DNA of 64,000 nt from Blattamonas nauphoetae (GCA_033064195.1 JARBJD010000191.1:62001-126000), one strand, 5' to 3'. Counted from the stretch's first letter, positions 1 through 11,967 are shown. The notes: generated by a model from the letters alone, not told the origin. Program-made: numbers and translations.

Positions 1-817
1 ACAGATCTTCCTCCACAACCTTCCTCTTTCTACACTCCATCCGCACCTCACTTTCCAATGCCCGATCAGAAGTATGCCCTCAATATGTCCATTTCACCTA
101 ATTCCCACTCTCTCACAGTCCTCCGTCAGCCATGTCTCATCAATACGCTCAATATCATCACCAATCGTCTGACTTTCCCGTCTTCTTCATCTTTTTGTTT
201 TTCTTCCTTATTCAGACCGTATTATCTCCCAAATGGCGAGCAATCTGGATATTCGTCAAGTCAAACTGAGTTTGTGAACGATATATGGAATTTTCGAGTC
301 TTTTTAATTTATCTCATTCATATTTTCAAATTTCGACCATATTTCGTCATCCATATCTCTTCATTATCACCGACATCGCCTTCACGTCTTTAACTCTTCA
401 TCAAGACCTCTCATCTGCTCATGGCTGACGGAGCTTGCAGAAGAAGCGAGACAGAGCTACTAAAATAGAAAACAAATCGTATACCAACTTTTCAACAAAC
501 TGAATCACAGTTTGAGGGAAAACGAGGTAAGAATGAGAATGCAAGAAGAGCAGTGAAAATCACGCCAACACAGACATCATCACCAACACACATGTTCGAA
601 GTGCGGGTGCTGAAAGAACACAGACACTCGAAGATCAAAACAGTGAAGAAATATCAACCTGGAGAGGGAGGAGAAAATGAAGAAAACAATGATTCTAACC
701 GCAAACGGGAATGAGTTGACTGAATGAGCCATGATTCAAAAAAAGAACGAAAGCTACCTACCGACTTGATCACACCAGAAAAACGAGCAAGGAGCGAAGA
801 AGGAGAAAGAACGAACA
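1..817. other. No recognised gene; one weak ORF
   Basis: Nothing in this stretch matches a family I know. A 111-codon plus-strand ORF at 58-393 begins with ATG, but its composition is generic T/C-rich sequence with no domain. I would not call it a gene without transcript evidence. Confidence 0.3.
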
Positions 818-931
818 GTGATAACAGTGCCAACGAGTACAATGAAATGTTTGTTTCAGAAGGAATGGAGAGAAGAAGAAATGTTCACGAAACATAAAAC
901 ACAAAAATTCTCTTTCAGAACCGACAGCATG

Positions 932-1210
932 GTGACGGGAGACTCGGACGCCAACGCTGACAATGTGACCGAATTCGACATCGACACTCGCTCGCAGTAT
1001 TATGGAGGGGCGAAGCCTCAATACGCCACAATTTTGTTCTGCGGGAGGAAAGTGATGGACACTCCGATCTTTGACGACCTAGCACGATTGACGTCTTCGC
1101 ATGCTCTTCCTCTCCCAGTTGAGTCTGCAGTTGCTCAAGTTTGGATTTAACAACATGAAGTGGATCCGTCCGAAAGAGAAGAAGGAAGGGGATGCCGCAC
1201 ATCAAGCCTA
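932..1210 (+). CDS. Possible hypothetical exon(s), unrecognised
   Basis: A plus-strand open segment follows a pyrimidine-rich stretch ending in CAG near 920. It encodes an acidic, low-hydrophobicity peptide containing YYGGAKPQYATILFCGRKV. A second short open segment in another frame (NNMKWIRPKEKKEG) follows another pyrimidine-CAG, near 1120. This could be two exons of a small gene or a gene fragment, but I could not find a donor that joins them in frame. No family recognised. Low confidence; it could equally be decayed sequence like the rest of the left third. Confidence 0.2.
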
Positions 1211-1986
1211 ATCAGTCGACAAAGATGTTAAGCCCAATAGATTCAATCGCTCGAAGAAGTCGAAGATGGAGAAGGGGAACGACGAGATCCAGACATCACC
1301 ACCAACACTTCACGGACTGCCAATTTGAAGATTCGTTTTAATCACATCAGAGAGTTTATATTCAATTTATGGGTGCGATCTGTACTACAACTGTTTTCAC
1401 AATCATGTCATAAAACATGGAGATCAATATAATCACTCTCATACCAAGAAATCACCTCCGTGCAATATCCGACGCTGAAACCAATGTCAACAAGACAGTC
1501 AACTCTAAAGACACACTGCTGGTCTCCACTGGTTTATCGAAGTACCAGCCCAAGTTGTTCGTGTGCAAAAAACGACGTGTCACTAGATGAGCTTCTACTT
1601 ACGTGAGCTTCTTATAGTCTGATGATGACACGATCTTTCAATTTATGATATGTTGAGCAAAAACGACTGACCCGAAACTGTTCGTGAGTATTCTAGCAGA
1701 CCAGCCATTGGGAAAGCATCTGTATATATTTTCAAATATGATTGAACATATTTAGATCTTCATTTTGCAATGATTCATTCTCGTTGACTTCGTATGTCAT
1801 TCACCACTGAAAAGACGAATGAATCACGGAGAAGAAGACGAAAATGCTCAGATACGAGAAGCAAATGGGCGAAAGACTAAAGCATGGAAAGGAACGAGAA
1901 ACAAATACTAAAACGCAGACATGGAAATACGAGAAGATCTGGATATGAACCGGTAGAGGGGGGCCGATCTGAAGACTAACTTATAA
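1211..1986. other. Intergenic, nothing recognised
   Basis: AT-rich sequence with no open frame of useful length and no repeat I can see. It leads directly into the minisatellite at 1987. Confidence 0.4.
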
Positions 1987-2217
1987 ATGCAGGATGGCGA
2001 CAAGATGGTCACGACAATGCAGGATGGCGACAAGATGGTCACGACAATGCAGGATGGCGACAAGATGGTCACGACAATGCAGGATGGCGACAAGATGGTC
2101 ACGACAATGCAGGATGGCGACAAGATGGTCACGACAATGCAGGATGGCGACAAGATGGTCACGACAATGCAGGATGGCGACAAGATGGTCACGACAATGC
2201 AGGATCGCGCGAAGATG
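1987..2217. repeat. 30-bp minisatellite, seven perfect copies plus a partial
   Basis: The unit is 30 bp and starts ATGCAGGATGGCGACAAGAT. Copies begin at 1987, 2017, 2047, 2077, 2107, 2137 and 2167 and look identical. An eighth, diverged partial copy starts at 2197. Because the unit is a multiple of three and stop-free in several frames, ORFs run through it on both strands; on the plus strand it reads as MQDGDKMVTT repeated. The perfect copies imply recent expansion or gene conversion. I do not treat the spanning ORFs as genes. Confidence 0.97.
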
Positions 2218-2239
2218 AACGGCGTGCATCTCCTTATCC

Positions 2240-2625
2240 ATCCCCACCATCAAGCCAATCACCTCCCTCCACCAACCAGACGCCCGCCTCACTCCACTCA
2301 AGCAAGCCACCACCACCAACCAGACGCCAGCCTCACTCCACTCATGCAAGCCACCCCCACTCAAGCAAGCCACCGCCACCCCCACTCAAGCAAGCTGCCC
2401 GCCTCCCTCCACCAACCAGACGCCAGCCTCCCTCCACTCAAGCAAGCCACCCCCACTCATGCAAGCCACCGCCTCCCTCCCCCCAAGCTAGCCGCCCGCC
2501 TCCCTCCCCCCAAGCTAGCCGCCCGCCTCCCTCCCCCCAAGCTAGCCGCCCGCCTCCCTCCACTCCAGCTAGCCACCCGCCTCCCTCCACAAAAGCAAGC
2601 CGACTCACCACCCTCGTACCGCCTG
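2240..2625. repeat. C-rich degenerate repeats
   Basis: Strand-asymmetric C-rich sequence built from imperfect units around CCACTCAAGCAAGCCACC, and then about four copies of a ~27-bp unit with the core CAAGCTAGCCGCCCGCCTCC (2487-2575). It follows the 30-bp minisatellite after only about 20 bp. Confidence 0.85.
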
Positions 2626-2812
2626 ACTCCCGTCCTCACGATCTCCCCCACTCCCGTCCTCACGATCTCCCCCACTCCCGTCCTCACGATCTCCCCACTC
2701 CCGTCCTCACGATCTCCCCACTCCCGTCCTCACGATCTCCCCCACTCCCGTCCTCACGATCTCCCCCACTCCCGTCCTCACGATCTCCCCCACTCCCGTC
2801 CTCACGATCTCT
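2626..2812. repeat. 23-24-bp tandem array, eight copies
   Basis: The core CCCGTCCTCACGATCTC occurs eight times at 23-24 bp spacing. The length difference is one C in the run that separates units, so the array shifts frame and is unlikely to be coding. Confidence 0.93.
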
Positions 2813-2856
2813 CTTCTCTCACCACCACAACTATCAACCTGCAGCTGAGTTTTTGA

Positions 2857-3268
2857 CGCCAATCTTGATGAGCGTCACTGTTTTGTGCTAAATTTTGAAT
2901 CTATGAAGTTTCCCCAACACATTTTTCGTCAATATGAGTGAAGTCAACAATAAGAGAGATGAAAAGGATCTATTAAGGTTTCTTGTCCATTTCAACGATT
3001 TCTCAGTTTTTCCAATCATTTGTCACCAGTTGGGTTGTTTCAAAATGAGATCAGGAGTAAACCACTCCACACACACCTCCACCTCACAGCAGCCTCCACC
3101 TCCCACTCAACTGTCTCACCACAATCGCTGGGAAACGATGGCTGGGCCCAGGACCTGCAAGTACCTGAGGCGCGACCTCAAGTACAGGAAGGCCATCGTC
3201 TAGCCTCGTCAATGACCATATTGGTCAATGAGTCCTCGGTGAGCCGACGTGGTGAAACAATTGAAGTG
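2857..3268. other. Intergenic, nothing recognised
   Basis: This lies between the C-rich repeats and the 3' end of the minus-strand transposase-like gene. Only short overlapping ORFs are present. Confidence 0.4.
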
Positions 3269-5432
3269 TTAGGTGACGTGAGACTGAGTGAGATGTGGTG
3301 ATGTGGAACGGTTGGGAGTTGTAGGTGAAGTGGGTAATGAAGAATCCAAAGAAAGAGAATTAAGAACGCCCGCTCTATTTCTGGTGGTGCGAGCAAACGA
3401 CTGGGAGAACCGCACGGTCTGGTCTTGTGCTGGGCGTTCGAATGTGACGCGTTCACCAGCCCAGACTTCGTGTGTCTTTGAGAGGACCTTCCTCTTCATG
3501 CTACATCTTACGGCCTGTTGTCCAACGTATGCCCCAAAGATATCCCCATCGCGGCGTTCATAGGTGAGGCACTCCTTCAGTGACTTGAGTGTCACGGTGT
3601 AGAACAACTCTGTATCTGGACTTGGTACATGGCTGAAGAAAGGGATCAAGCAAATGAACAGGAGCAAACCGTACAAAGTGATGGTTCTCGTCTACGATGT
3701 TGCGGTTCACTGTGTGATTGAAGAATTCGAGCAGGTGATCTGTCGATTCTAATCGTCGGTCCCCAAGATGATCGCGAACCAATCGCGTACATACTCCAAA
3801 CTCCGAGTCGCACTCGTTCTTCCCATGGCATTCGGAGAAGAACGAGACCTTTATGTCTTTGCGCCTTGTGGTGGGATTGTTGGGATGGAAGGCAAATCCC
3901 AATAGATGCTTGTTGCGAAAGTGGGGACCGGAATCGGTGAATATGTGAACGTTTCGTTTCTGTCGAAACAAGTCATTCTGCATCAGGGGCTTGAGACATT
4001 CAACAACAAACCTGGCATCGTGTGAGAGAATAGGTGAGAGATAGTTGTAATAATGTTTGACCAGCTGACCAGAGACTTTGGTGTACGCTATGATACAAAG
4101 GTGTGAGCATTGTGTTGATTCGTAGAACTCCCGTCCAATTTGTGTGTTGGCTATGGGGAGCTTCCAGTTCTCCTTAAAATCCATTAGGAAGAGTACCGAA
4201 TGATCGTCGAGACTATTGATTGTATCATGGTAGAACTGTCTTTGTTGCGCAACGGATGCTTTATGTTGACGATAGAGGTTTAGGTCTGCCAACTCTCCAT
4301 CAGTCATTTCACGGCCTTGGGCTGCAAAGGTTTGTTGCTTTCTTTCCAACTTCTTGCCCGCTTCGCAATATTGACAGACGTCTGTCCGACGCTTTGCCCT
4401 TTTGAGATGCTGTGTTTGTTTCGTGAAGGTTGAATATGAACAAGTAATCAGATTCTGACCTCTCATCTGATTGTACAATTCTTTTTTTGTTGTCTGTATG
4501 AGTCTGGGCTCAGGTGGCTGAGCTATGGGAGGAGCAGGATTCACGTTGTGAGAGGCTATATCGATGAGTGTAGGTGCCGCGAAATTCTGGAGGAAGGTGG
4601 GCGAGTGGGGCACTAATGGATTCTCAAAGGGTACGGCTGTTGGTGGTTGATGTCGACCGTGGGCAATATCGAGGACGACGGGTGCAACAACAGGAGTGAA
4701 TAAGTCGAGTGAGTGCGGTTCTGCCATTGTGTCGGCGTCGGAGAATTCGGAGAGACTGTCTGTGTCGTCGTCGTCATGCCCACCAACGGGGATTCTGAAT
4801 ATGTCATCTATTAAAGATGAGGAGTGAAAGGGGGCAAACCATTTAATGTGCATTGTTTCTGTTTCGTTGCTCTTTGCCGGACTTGTGTTTCACAGGATGG
4901 CGTGGAATGTTCTTCAAGGAACTCACGCACCTGTTGGTTGGCCATGATATCAATGTGCTTAGAAAATAAACAAATGTTGAAGGAATACCTGTTTTGAAGG
5001 AGGGGGACCTTGTCGACGAGGGAGGACAAGTTGCTCTCTTCCGCCTCGTCGAGCCTTGGCGTGAGAGTATGCCCCCTGCGTCACTCGGAACCCTGACGCA
5101 TTCAACCTCCTGAAGGTGACGTGGGGGCATACGGTCTGAAGCAACAACACCTTCTCATGTTGGCCAAGAACCGTGTAGAGAGTGCCCAAGGACTCTATCA
5201 ACGCGGAGTGAGCAGCTGCAAACCAATGAGAGACAGAAAAGAGAAACAAACCATTTAATTCCTGTTCTACCCTTCTTCTCACTTCCGGGAATTTTTCAGA
5301 ATGATTCAGCGCATGTAGGAGAGGCTGAGATGGGTCATCCTTATTGAGTTTGGTAAGGAGGGCAAAAATCTCGGAACCGTTCTCCGAGCGAGTGGAATCA
5401 GACTTTCGTGTGTATGTATTCTGATTTGTCAT
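3269..5432 (-). CDS. Spliced DDE-transposase-like protein
   Basis: Five exons on the minus strand are joined by four short introns: 5216-5251 (36 nt), 4958-4988 (31 nt), 4808-4839 (32 nt) and 3633-3669 (37 nt). Each begins GT, ends AG and restores frame exactly. Start chosen at MTNQNTY. The N-terminal part carries a basic region (VTQGAYSHAKARRGG) followed by an acidic linker (GGHDDDDTDSLSEF). Next come a Cys pair (VCQYCEAGKKL) and three acidic blocks spaced like a DDE nuclease: LFLMDFKENWKLP, HIFTDSGPHFRNK and FFSECHGKNECDSEFG. The HGK block resembles uncharacterised transposase-like proteins of animals and fungi, from memory. Superfamily not assigned; no terminal inverted repeats found nearby, so it may be immobile or domesticated. 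The C-terminal ~50 residues are the least certain. Confidence 0.6.
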
Positions 5433-5840
5433 TTTAGAATCTAAATGGAATGGGCTGATGAAAAGAGGGAACAAACTTGAGTGGAAACTTTCAATGGTAC
5501 GTTTGATCAAACCGAAGAAGATGTTTTAATGTTTGCGACAATTACACTCCCATCATTTGGTTCTCATCTCTCCTTCGTCTTCTCATCCAGTTATGGCGCA
5601 ACATGAACATAGTATGGTCTTCCCCTCGATTCATTTGATTCATTTCGGCTCACTAACATTAATCATCGTCCTTCAGCTCTTCCCCCCGAAGCACTCCACT
5701 ATGTCTCAACAATCTGGGTCCATTACACTCGACTACAGCTGGCACTGAATAAAGCATCTATTATGTGTCGTGTATCGATTCGAAGAGACTGATCAGCTTC
5801 TCTCTATCGCAAATTCCAAACTCATTGGCATTTTCGAGAT
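5433..5840. other. SPRY-family upstream segment
   Basis: The plus-strand sequence around 5660-5790 (CTCAACAATCTG..., CAGCTGGCACTGAA...) is similar to the sequence just upstream of SPRY copy E at 13980-14070. It therefore appears to be the decayed 5' part of SPRY copy A. No open reading frame of note. Confidence 0.5.
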
Positions 5841-7228
5841 GTGATGCCTCAACTCCGATCCCCCACCCCTCTTTCCACGCTCCCGCATATTCCATTCACA
5901 GACAGATCCCATTTTATCATTAATGAAACAACTATCACTCATTCCGAAGATGATCAAGGCTTTCTGGGAATCACGTGCAGCAGCTCTGCCCTTCTGAGAG
6001 ATCCCGTCATTTCTGAAGTTGCCTCAGTTACTACGACGATTCTCTGTCTTCCTACAATCAATCGTGTGTCTTTTGTCATCTCCATCGTCCTCAGATCATG
6101 TTGGAGAAATCAGATTTGGTCTTCTCGACTCAACTGCTCCTCTCCCAAATTGGGAGAAGCCCTTGGATATGATGTGTAGAGTGTATTTCCCTCATTTTCA
6201 TCTCTTCAGATTCACTCTCATTTATTTCATTGTCATTGCCTCGCTTTCAACTCATTGGCATTTTCTCGGCAGAAGTGATACATCTTCTGTTTTTGAAGCC
6301 TCTTATCATATTCTCTGTTCCCACTTTCTGTATATCACTCAAACAATCATCCCACCACTCTCCATTCAGGGAGGGAGTCCACCACTGCTTCACAGGAGCC
6401 TCATCGATTGCACGATCATTCCGCTCCTCTTTCTCAAATCGATTCAACCTCCAATACACACCTACCTATCTCACCCCGACGTGCATCCCACAGCAGCAAG
6501 TTCTTCTTTTCAGCCATCAAATCGACTCCACGGACAACTTCCTCTCAACATCGACATCAAAATTACCATCACCATTGTTCGCCCAGGGAGCAGTGCAGGT
6601 CAAATGAACTTCAAGCGTGGAGTTGGCCTTGATCTCAATCGACACTCCAACCAAAGACTACCGAAGCTCAAATGCGACATACTCTGAATGGAACTCGTGG
6701 AATCCAGACTCCATCCAATCCAACTTCAAGAGAAAGACCAAGAGCTCCTGTGAAACACACAGGAGCATACAGATACGTCCCCACAAGGTACCCCAGTTTT
6801 GTTGAAGAAGATGGGGCACCAAAGGGTGTTAAGGAGGACAAGAACATGTACGATTGGCCATTGTGACCAGACTTTCTTTCGGACAATTGCCAAATGGACC
6901 GTCTTAGAAAATATCACGTATTTCCCGACAAACAGGGATGCGCCCAACATTCACACGTCTCCGAATTGAAGGAAGGAGATTGTATTCGGTTGGAGATGGA
7001 CATGAATTGAACTCCTCGAACAGTCCAGTTCTTTGTGAATGAAGAAAACCGTCATTCTTTCTTTTCTGAACTTCCACCATCTATCAGAATCGGAATTTAC
7101 CTTTTTGTATTCGTTCCTTTTTCAGTTCACCGTTTATGGTCAAGGAACATCGTTCAGAATCGACAGAATCACACGACAAACACAACCAACTCCAATCGCC
7201 CCAGAAATGAGGGAACTCGAATGGTGAA
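5841..7228 (+). pseudogene. SPRY (B30.2) domain gene copy A, decayed
   Basis: The N-half of a SPRY domain (FTDRSHFIINETTITHSEDD, then EIRFGLLDSTAPLP) lies at 5880-6180. The C-half (ELKEGDCIRLEMDMN, TPRTVQFFVNEEN, GQGTSFRIDRITRQTQP) lies at 6950-7228. Remnants of three introns at the positions shared by all copies are visible, ending at about 6097, 6210 and 7126. About 680 bp of unrelated sequence separates the halves. An in-frame TGA sits in the middle of the domain, so this is broken. SPRY domains are protein-binding modules of about 120-180 residues. Confidence 0.75.
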
Positions 7229-7419
7229 GGATCATCGATTATCTTCTCCAAATCGACTTCATTGGTATCTCGTCTCGTCAAAAACTGAATGAGGCCCACT
7301 CAATTTATCAAAAATCGCAATTATCCCGCAACGGGGTTGTTGAAGGGAAACTAAAGAGTCTTGACGTGATCTAGACACCGCCTCGCTAATAAGAATCATA
7401 GAAACTCAGCCAAATCGTG

Positions 7420-8653
7420 ATGGACAGTGAAGATGACGGTTGGAGGCAACAGTCCTACATGACCGCTTCGTCGGCAGCACATGGCGCGAGATTGGGGAAG
7501 AAACCAGCCTCCCAACAGCGACTCGAAATCAGTCCCCAAAAATCAACGCCTATTCGGGATTCACCCATCATCATTCGACCACCGCTGGAGCCGCTCCAAC
7601 CTGAGCTTGATGATGCCCCACTTCTGACCGAAGATTCGCCAGTTCGCAGTTTTCACTCATCGCCGCAGAAGAGCGGACTTGAAAGCTCAGTCTCGATTCA
7701 GAATCCTCTCCTTTCGACAATAACCTCTGACACATTCACAGGACCTCTCCCGACTTCAAACTGGGTGATTCTAGGCCACTTGTTGATTGGTGGGCATCCG
7801 GGATCAAACGCGTCGTGACTTCTGCAGCAAGGCGTGGATATATTTGTGAACACAATGACACCCATCGAAGCCAAGCATGTTCGGACGAATGTGGGGCAGT
7901 ACAGCTCAACGCAGTGAAGAAACCGAGGCTCCCCGCATCAGCATTTGCGATGAAGAAGGGGAAGAACTTCTTGAATGACGCACAGACAGCGAAAGCGCCG
8001 TCAAAAGTGATCATCGCATCGCGAAAATACAGACAGGGTTTAGATGAACTCACCTATCTGCCGTTCCCGATAGCCGATGGGTCTGCCCCAACGGAGGGAG
8101 ATTGCTGTGATCTTGTGGAATGGCTGAGCAACGCGATTGTGGAACAAAGAAGTGTGTGTTCCTCCACTCGTTGGAAAAACACGGGCGAGTGGGTCTCCTT
8201 GCTGGTCTTGTGCTTGGTTTGCTTCTTTTCCTTTCATTCTTCTCAGCACGTCTGTTTCACGCTGCCCCAACACGAATTCTGTCGTCCCTTCAACATGCTC
8301 ACAAATGCCGTGTTGGTTCGCCAAAAGTTGCGTGTCCGAGCACACATGAACAGAAGATGCTCTTGTACAGATTGGCATCGGTGTTTGACCAGCCCATCAC
8401 AGAAACACAGCGTCTGCAGAGTTCAGAGAGAATCGCCGCTCGGATCCCGGAAACTGGACTGTCAGTGGGAAAGAAACTGACTGCGCAACAAACAAGACCA
8501 CAATCAGTTGCAGTTTATACGAAATCTTCATCACGCGGCAATCGCTTGTCTGACACGATGAACTCGAACGTGTCGATTGTGTCTGCGCGGAATTTCCCTT
8601 TTTCTGCGTCTACTCTGAGCGGATCAAGTCCTCAGACCACCTCATGGCACTAA
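7420..8653 (+). pseudogene. Tyrosine-phosphatase-like (DSP/PTP) pseudogene
   Basis: Starts MDSEDDGWRQQ after a polar N-terminal region. The fold of a small dual-specificity-type phosphatase is traceable: NWVILGHLLIGGHPGSN, LLQQGVDIFVN, ELTYLPFPIADGSAP, the P-loop region FLHSLEKHGRVGLLAGLVLG, and a tail with PSTHEQKMLLYRL. The usual P-loop is HCxxGxxRTG; here the cysteine reads as serine and the glycines are lost, so catalysis would be abolished. An in-frame TGA lies near 7816 and at least two frame changes follow. A likely intron (GTTTGCTT...CTCAG, about 8216-8246) is preserved. This is a decayed host gene, best called a pseudogene. Confidence 0.6.
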
Positions 8654-10342
8654 GTCATCATTTTGCTTCACATCACAAGAAACTCTTGTTTTCTATTTCA
8701 TATACTGCCCGACACGACGTCTTGATCCGGCTGTAAAACGGTTTTATTTTTCCGAATAAAGAGACTATATTTTTTAATTTTCTATCAATGATAATTGAGA
8801 GAGTTCAACACCTTGTGACAAAAAATTGGACACCAAAAAATTCTGAATGACGTGAAAACTGTAAAACAAAATTAATGATGGACATGCTCTTCGCGACATG
8901 ACACGTGATTCACCTCATCCTGCTCGATCCCTGTAACTTTAAATTGTTTTAACTTTACGAGAGTATCACTCGAGGAGTAAATTACAGAATGAGAGAACGA
9001 TGTTTTCATTACTTTCTTGTGGGATCGAGTTCTCACCTCCCACGATTTTTGGATGAAGGAAGTCTATTGTGACGTAAATCGCATAATTTTCAAAAAGAAT
9101 TGAAACGAACGTTCACGAAATGTATTTGATGAGGTTAAAGTCGAAAAAGATTGATTGAACGTATTTCTGACCGATATTGATCTGTTTGATTCTTGGAAGT
9201 TATATCCAGTTTCTTGTTTCAACCAGTATTATCACTGAGAAGGACCCGTGAGTGGTGGTGAGGGTCCATCTTTCCCTCAGTGCGAAATGTGACGAATGAT
9301 CAAGGTATTATTTTCCGTCAATGATCTCTTCCGTCACGACAAGTTTTCAGTTTCAACTCATCCCAGCACATCACCAAATCCCAAGTTTGCTGAGATGAAT
9401 ACACAACCTTGATTCTCAGCGTGGTGTGTCTTTTCTCTTTGTGACTTCTTGAATTTATCTAGTCAATTCTCACACAGATTCTTCACAACACCAAACTGAC
9501 AAAGCTCAAGAAAGAAACATTTCGAAAGAGTCTCATTTTCAAAGGCGTGGCGATTTTGAAAATGATGGAGAAGAATGTGAGGAACTCTGTGCGCTTTGTG
9601 AAGACCAATTCGATACACTTTGACGAATCGCTGGAAGAAACAGTGTGATTTTTTGATTTTGATGGCTCCATTTCGATGAACAGCTGAACAGTATGACACG
9701 TTTTTGAATCCAATTCGAACAGAATGCAATGTCTTGATGGTTTCGTGCTGTGGCTGGCCTTTTCATTTCACAACTACCTGTTGATCGTCTGTGTTCACCG
9801 CATCGGTGTCCTTGGATACTACATTGACACAGTTATGGAGCGAGCGAGTTGACTCTAATCTTCCTTCTCCTTTTCTTCATTTCATCTGCTTCTATCATTC
9901 TCTTGACATTCACAATCTTGGATCCATGCAGGAGTGATATCGGATGTGAATCACGTGTCATGTCGTTCGGAGTATGTCCCCCTACAGTAGCATTTCATGT
10001 CATTCTCTCTTATTTTTCACTGTTGGTTTTCCAAAAAAATCACAGAGATGGATAACTCAAGGTAGTTGATGATAGTGAAAAAGGAACTCTCAACTCTCTC
10101 TTGTTATGTCAAAAAACAAAAATTACAGCCGGATCAGGTCGTCGTGTCCGGCAGTATACTGGGTCGATCAAGTTGTTCTCGTTCTGTTTTTTCAGTACAC
10201 ATTTCCATACAGTCAGAACCAACCCTCTGAGTATTGAGCCCGATCGACTTCTGGAATGGGTCTTTCCTTTTCCTCATTGTTCAAATCGAAACCACATTCA
10301 CAACAAACACTCTCCGAACCGACCCTGAATGAGATTGGACCA
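8654..10342. other. Long intergenic stretch, nothing recognised
   Basis: AT-rich sequence. An AATAAA occurs just past the phosphatase pseudogene (about 8755). Overlapping short ORFs at 9460-9770 and 9850-10055 show no domain. A small hairpin (GGACCC...GGGTCC) lies near 9243-9270. I see no gene. Confidence 0.4.
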
Positions 10343-11043
10343 GCAGAACCACTCACATTGCATCCACTCCTGTTCACACCTAGATCTTATTTTGCATTTG
10401 ATAACACCACAATCTCTCGTTTAAGCAAACACTTCGATTCTTAAAGATATCTCAACAACTGCAATGTTCTCCTGAAAACTCCTGTCACACAGGGAATATT
10501 CTCAGTCACCGTCATCGTTCTCTCCCTTTCCAACATCGTTTGTTTGTCTGTTTTCTTCATCATGGCCGTCAGATCATGCTGGAGTTGTCAGAATGGGTCT
10601 CTTCGACTCAACTGCCGTTGTCCACAAATTGAGTGATGCCCTTGGCTCTGAAGTGGAGGGTGTGCTTTCCTCGTTTTTATTTCTTCAGATTCTCTTTCTT
10701 TGGAGACTGATTCTTGTTGGCTCGCTCTCAACACCCCATCCACGCGACACCAGTCTCGACACGAATATTACTTCTCCGAATTGAGAGAAGGGGATTGTGT
10801 GCGGATGGAGGTGGACGTGGATTCAAATCCTCGAACAGTCCAATTCTTTGTGAATGGTCAAAATGGCCGCTCTTTCGTGTCTAGTCTATCACCATCTGTC
10901 AGAATTTGTGTCTGCACTCCTTTCTTCCTTCTTTTTGTAGTTCACTGTTGAGGGTCAAGAAACATCTTTCAGAATCGACAGAATCGCAGAACAGCAAAGT
11001 CCAACACCGATCACCCCAGAAATGACAGAAATCAAATGGGAAT
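10343..11043 (+). pseudogene. SPRY (B30.2) domain gene copy B, decayed
   Basis: The N-half (HPLLFTPRSYFAFDNTTISR) and the middle (VVRMGLFDSTAVVHKLSDAL) are in different frames. The C-half is the best preserved of the array, with LREGDCVRMEVDVD, SNPRTVQFFVNGQNGRSF and, after a 31-nt intron ending near 10937, GQETSFRIDRI and PEMTEIKWE followed by a stop. The three family introns are recognisable. The N-half contains a stop, so the copy is probably dead. Confidence 0.7.
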
Positions 11044-11967
11044 GATGCGTGTATCAGCACAGAGAAGATTTCTGTGGTCTTTTAGAAGACATCAGACTTT
11101 GAATCGGACAACACACAAACAACAACATCTGTCTCGTCATGTCTCAGCAAAACTGTTGTCTCGTGGAAGATTGCGCACGAGAATGAGATTGAGCAGCTTG
11201 ACGAGGGATGTGCAGTCGGAGTGAGGAGATCTGTCGCAGTTTCACGACAACAACGTGACAATGACCGATCTCTCTACTCTCCCTTCTGATTGATGGATAC
11301 AACTTTGTGTGTGCTGTTTATATCGTTTTTGTCATCGATTTCTCGATTCAGCACTTTCATGTGTCATTCCTGCCTTTCTTCATCATTTCTCTCCGATTCT
11401 TCTTTTCCATCAGATTCGAATGATTTGGCAGTGATTTCGCCACACGTGTCCATTTTCGGTCGATTGAGGTGACAGAGATGACATGGAAGGTGAGAGAACA
11501 GATTGTGTGAAGGATTCAGAAAGAGTGGAACAGTGCTCACGTGGACGAAGTGTCAAGTGGAGATTGCAGCTCGGAAGTGTGGGAGTGTCATTTGGGAGCA
11601 CTTTCAAGCCGACGGTTTTGACGACATGACCGACATGCGATGGGTAGGCATCACTCTGACATCGCGTCCATCTCGGACGACACCAACGACTCACCTGCTC
11701 TTCACCCAAAAATTGCTATCTTGCTCTCATTGTGAGTCTCTACCGTTCAGGAAGAGGATGGTTTCGCCAGCAATGACCGTCACAAATCATTTTCCATCGC
11801 CATAAATCCACAATGATTCATTCTTTCCCATCCATCATCTTTCTGAATTCCGATAATTGGTGTCTATCAAACAAATGAGAGTATCATCTTCACAACTTCC
11901 CCATTCTCATTTTCATCTCAACTTTTGTGGGCATAATTAAATAGTAATCGTTCTGATTTCAGACCAC
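11044..11967. other. SPRY downstream tail and unrecognised fragment
   Basis: The sequence at about 11145-11220 (CAGCAAAACTG..., GAGATTGAGCAGCTTGA...) is repeated with divergence downstream of copy C at 12785-12850. The duplicated unit therefore includes sequence 3' of the SPRY domain. Further on, a 100-codon plus-strand ORF (11503-11805) has no recognised domain. Confidence 0.45.

Noticed and set aside
1908-2856. Long ORFs on both strands across the minisatellite and C-rich arrays
   Set aside because: The 30-bp unit is a multiple of three without stops in several frames, so open frames are automatic. There is no domain, and the 23-24-bp array changes frame.
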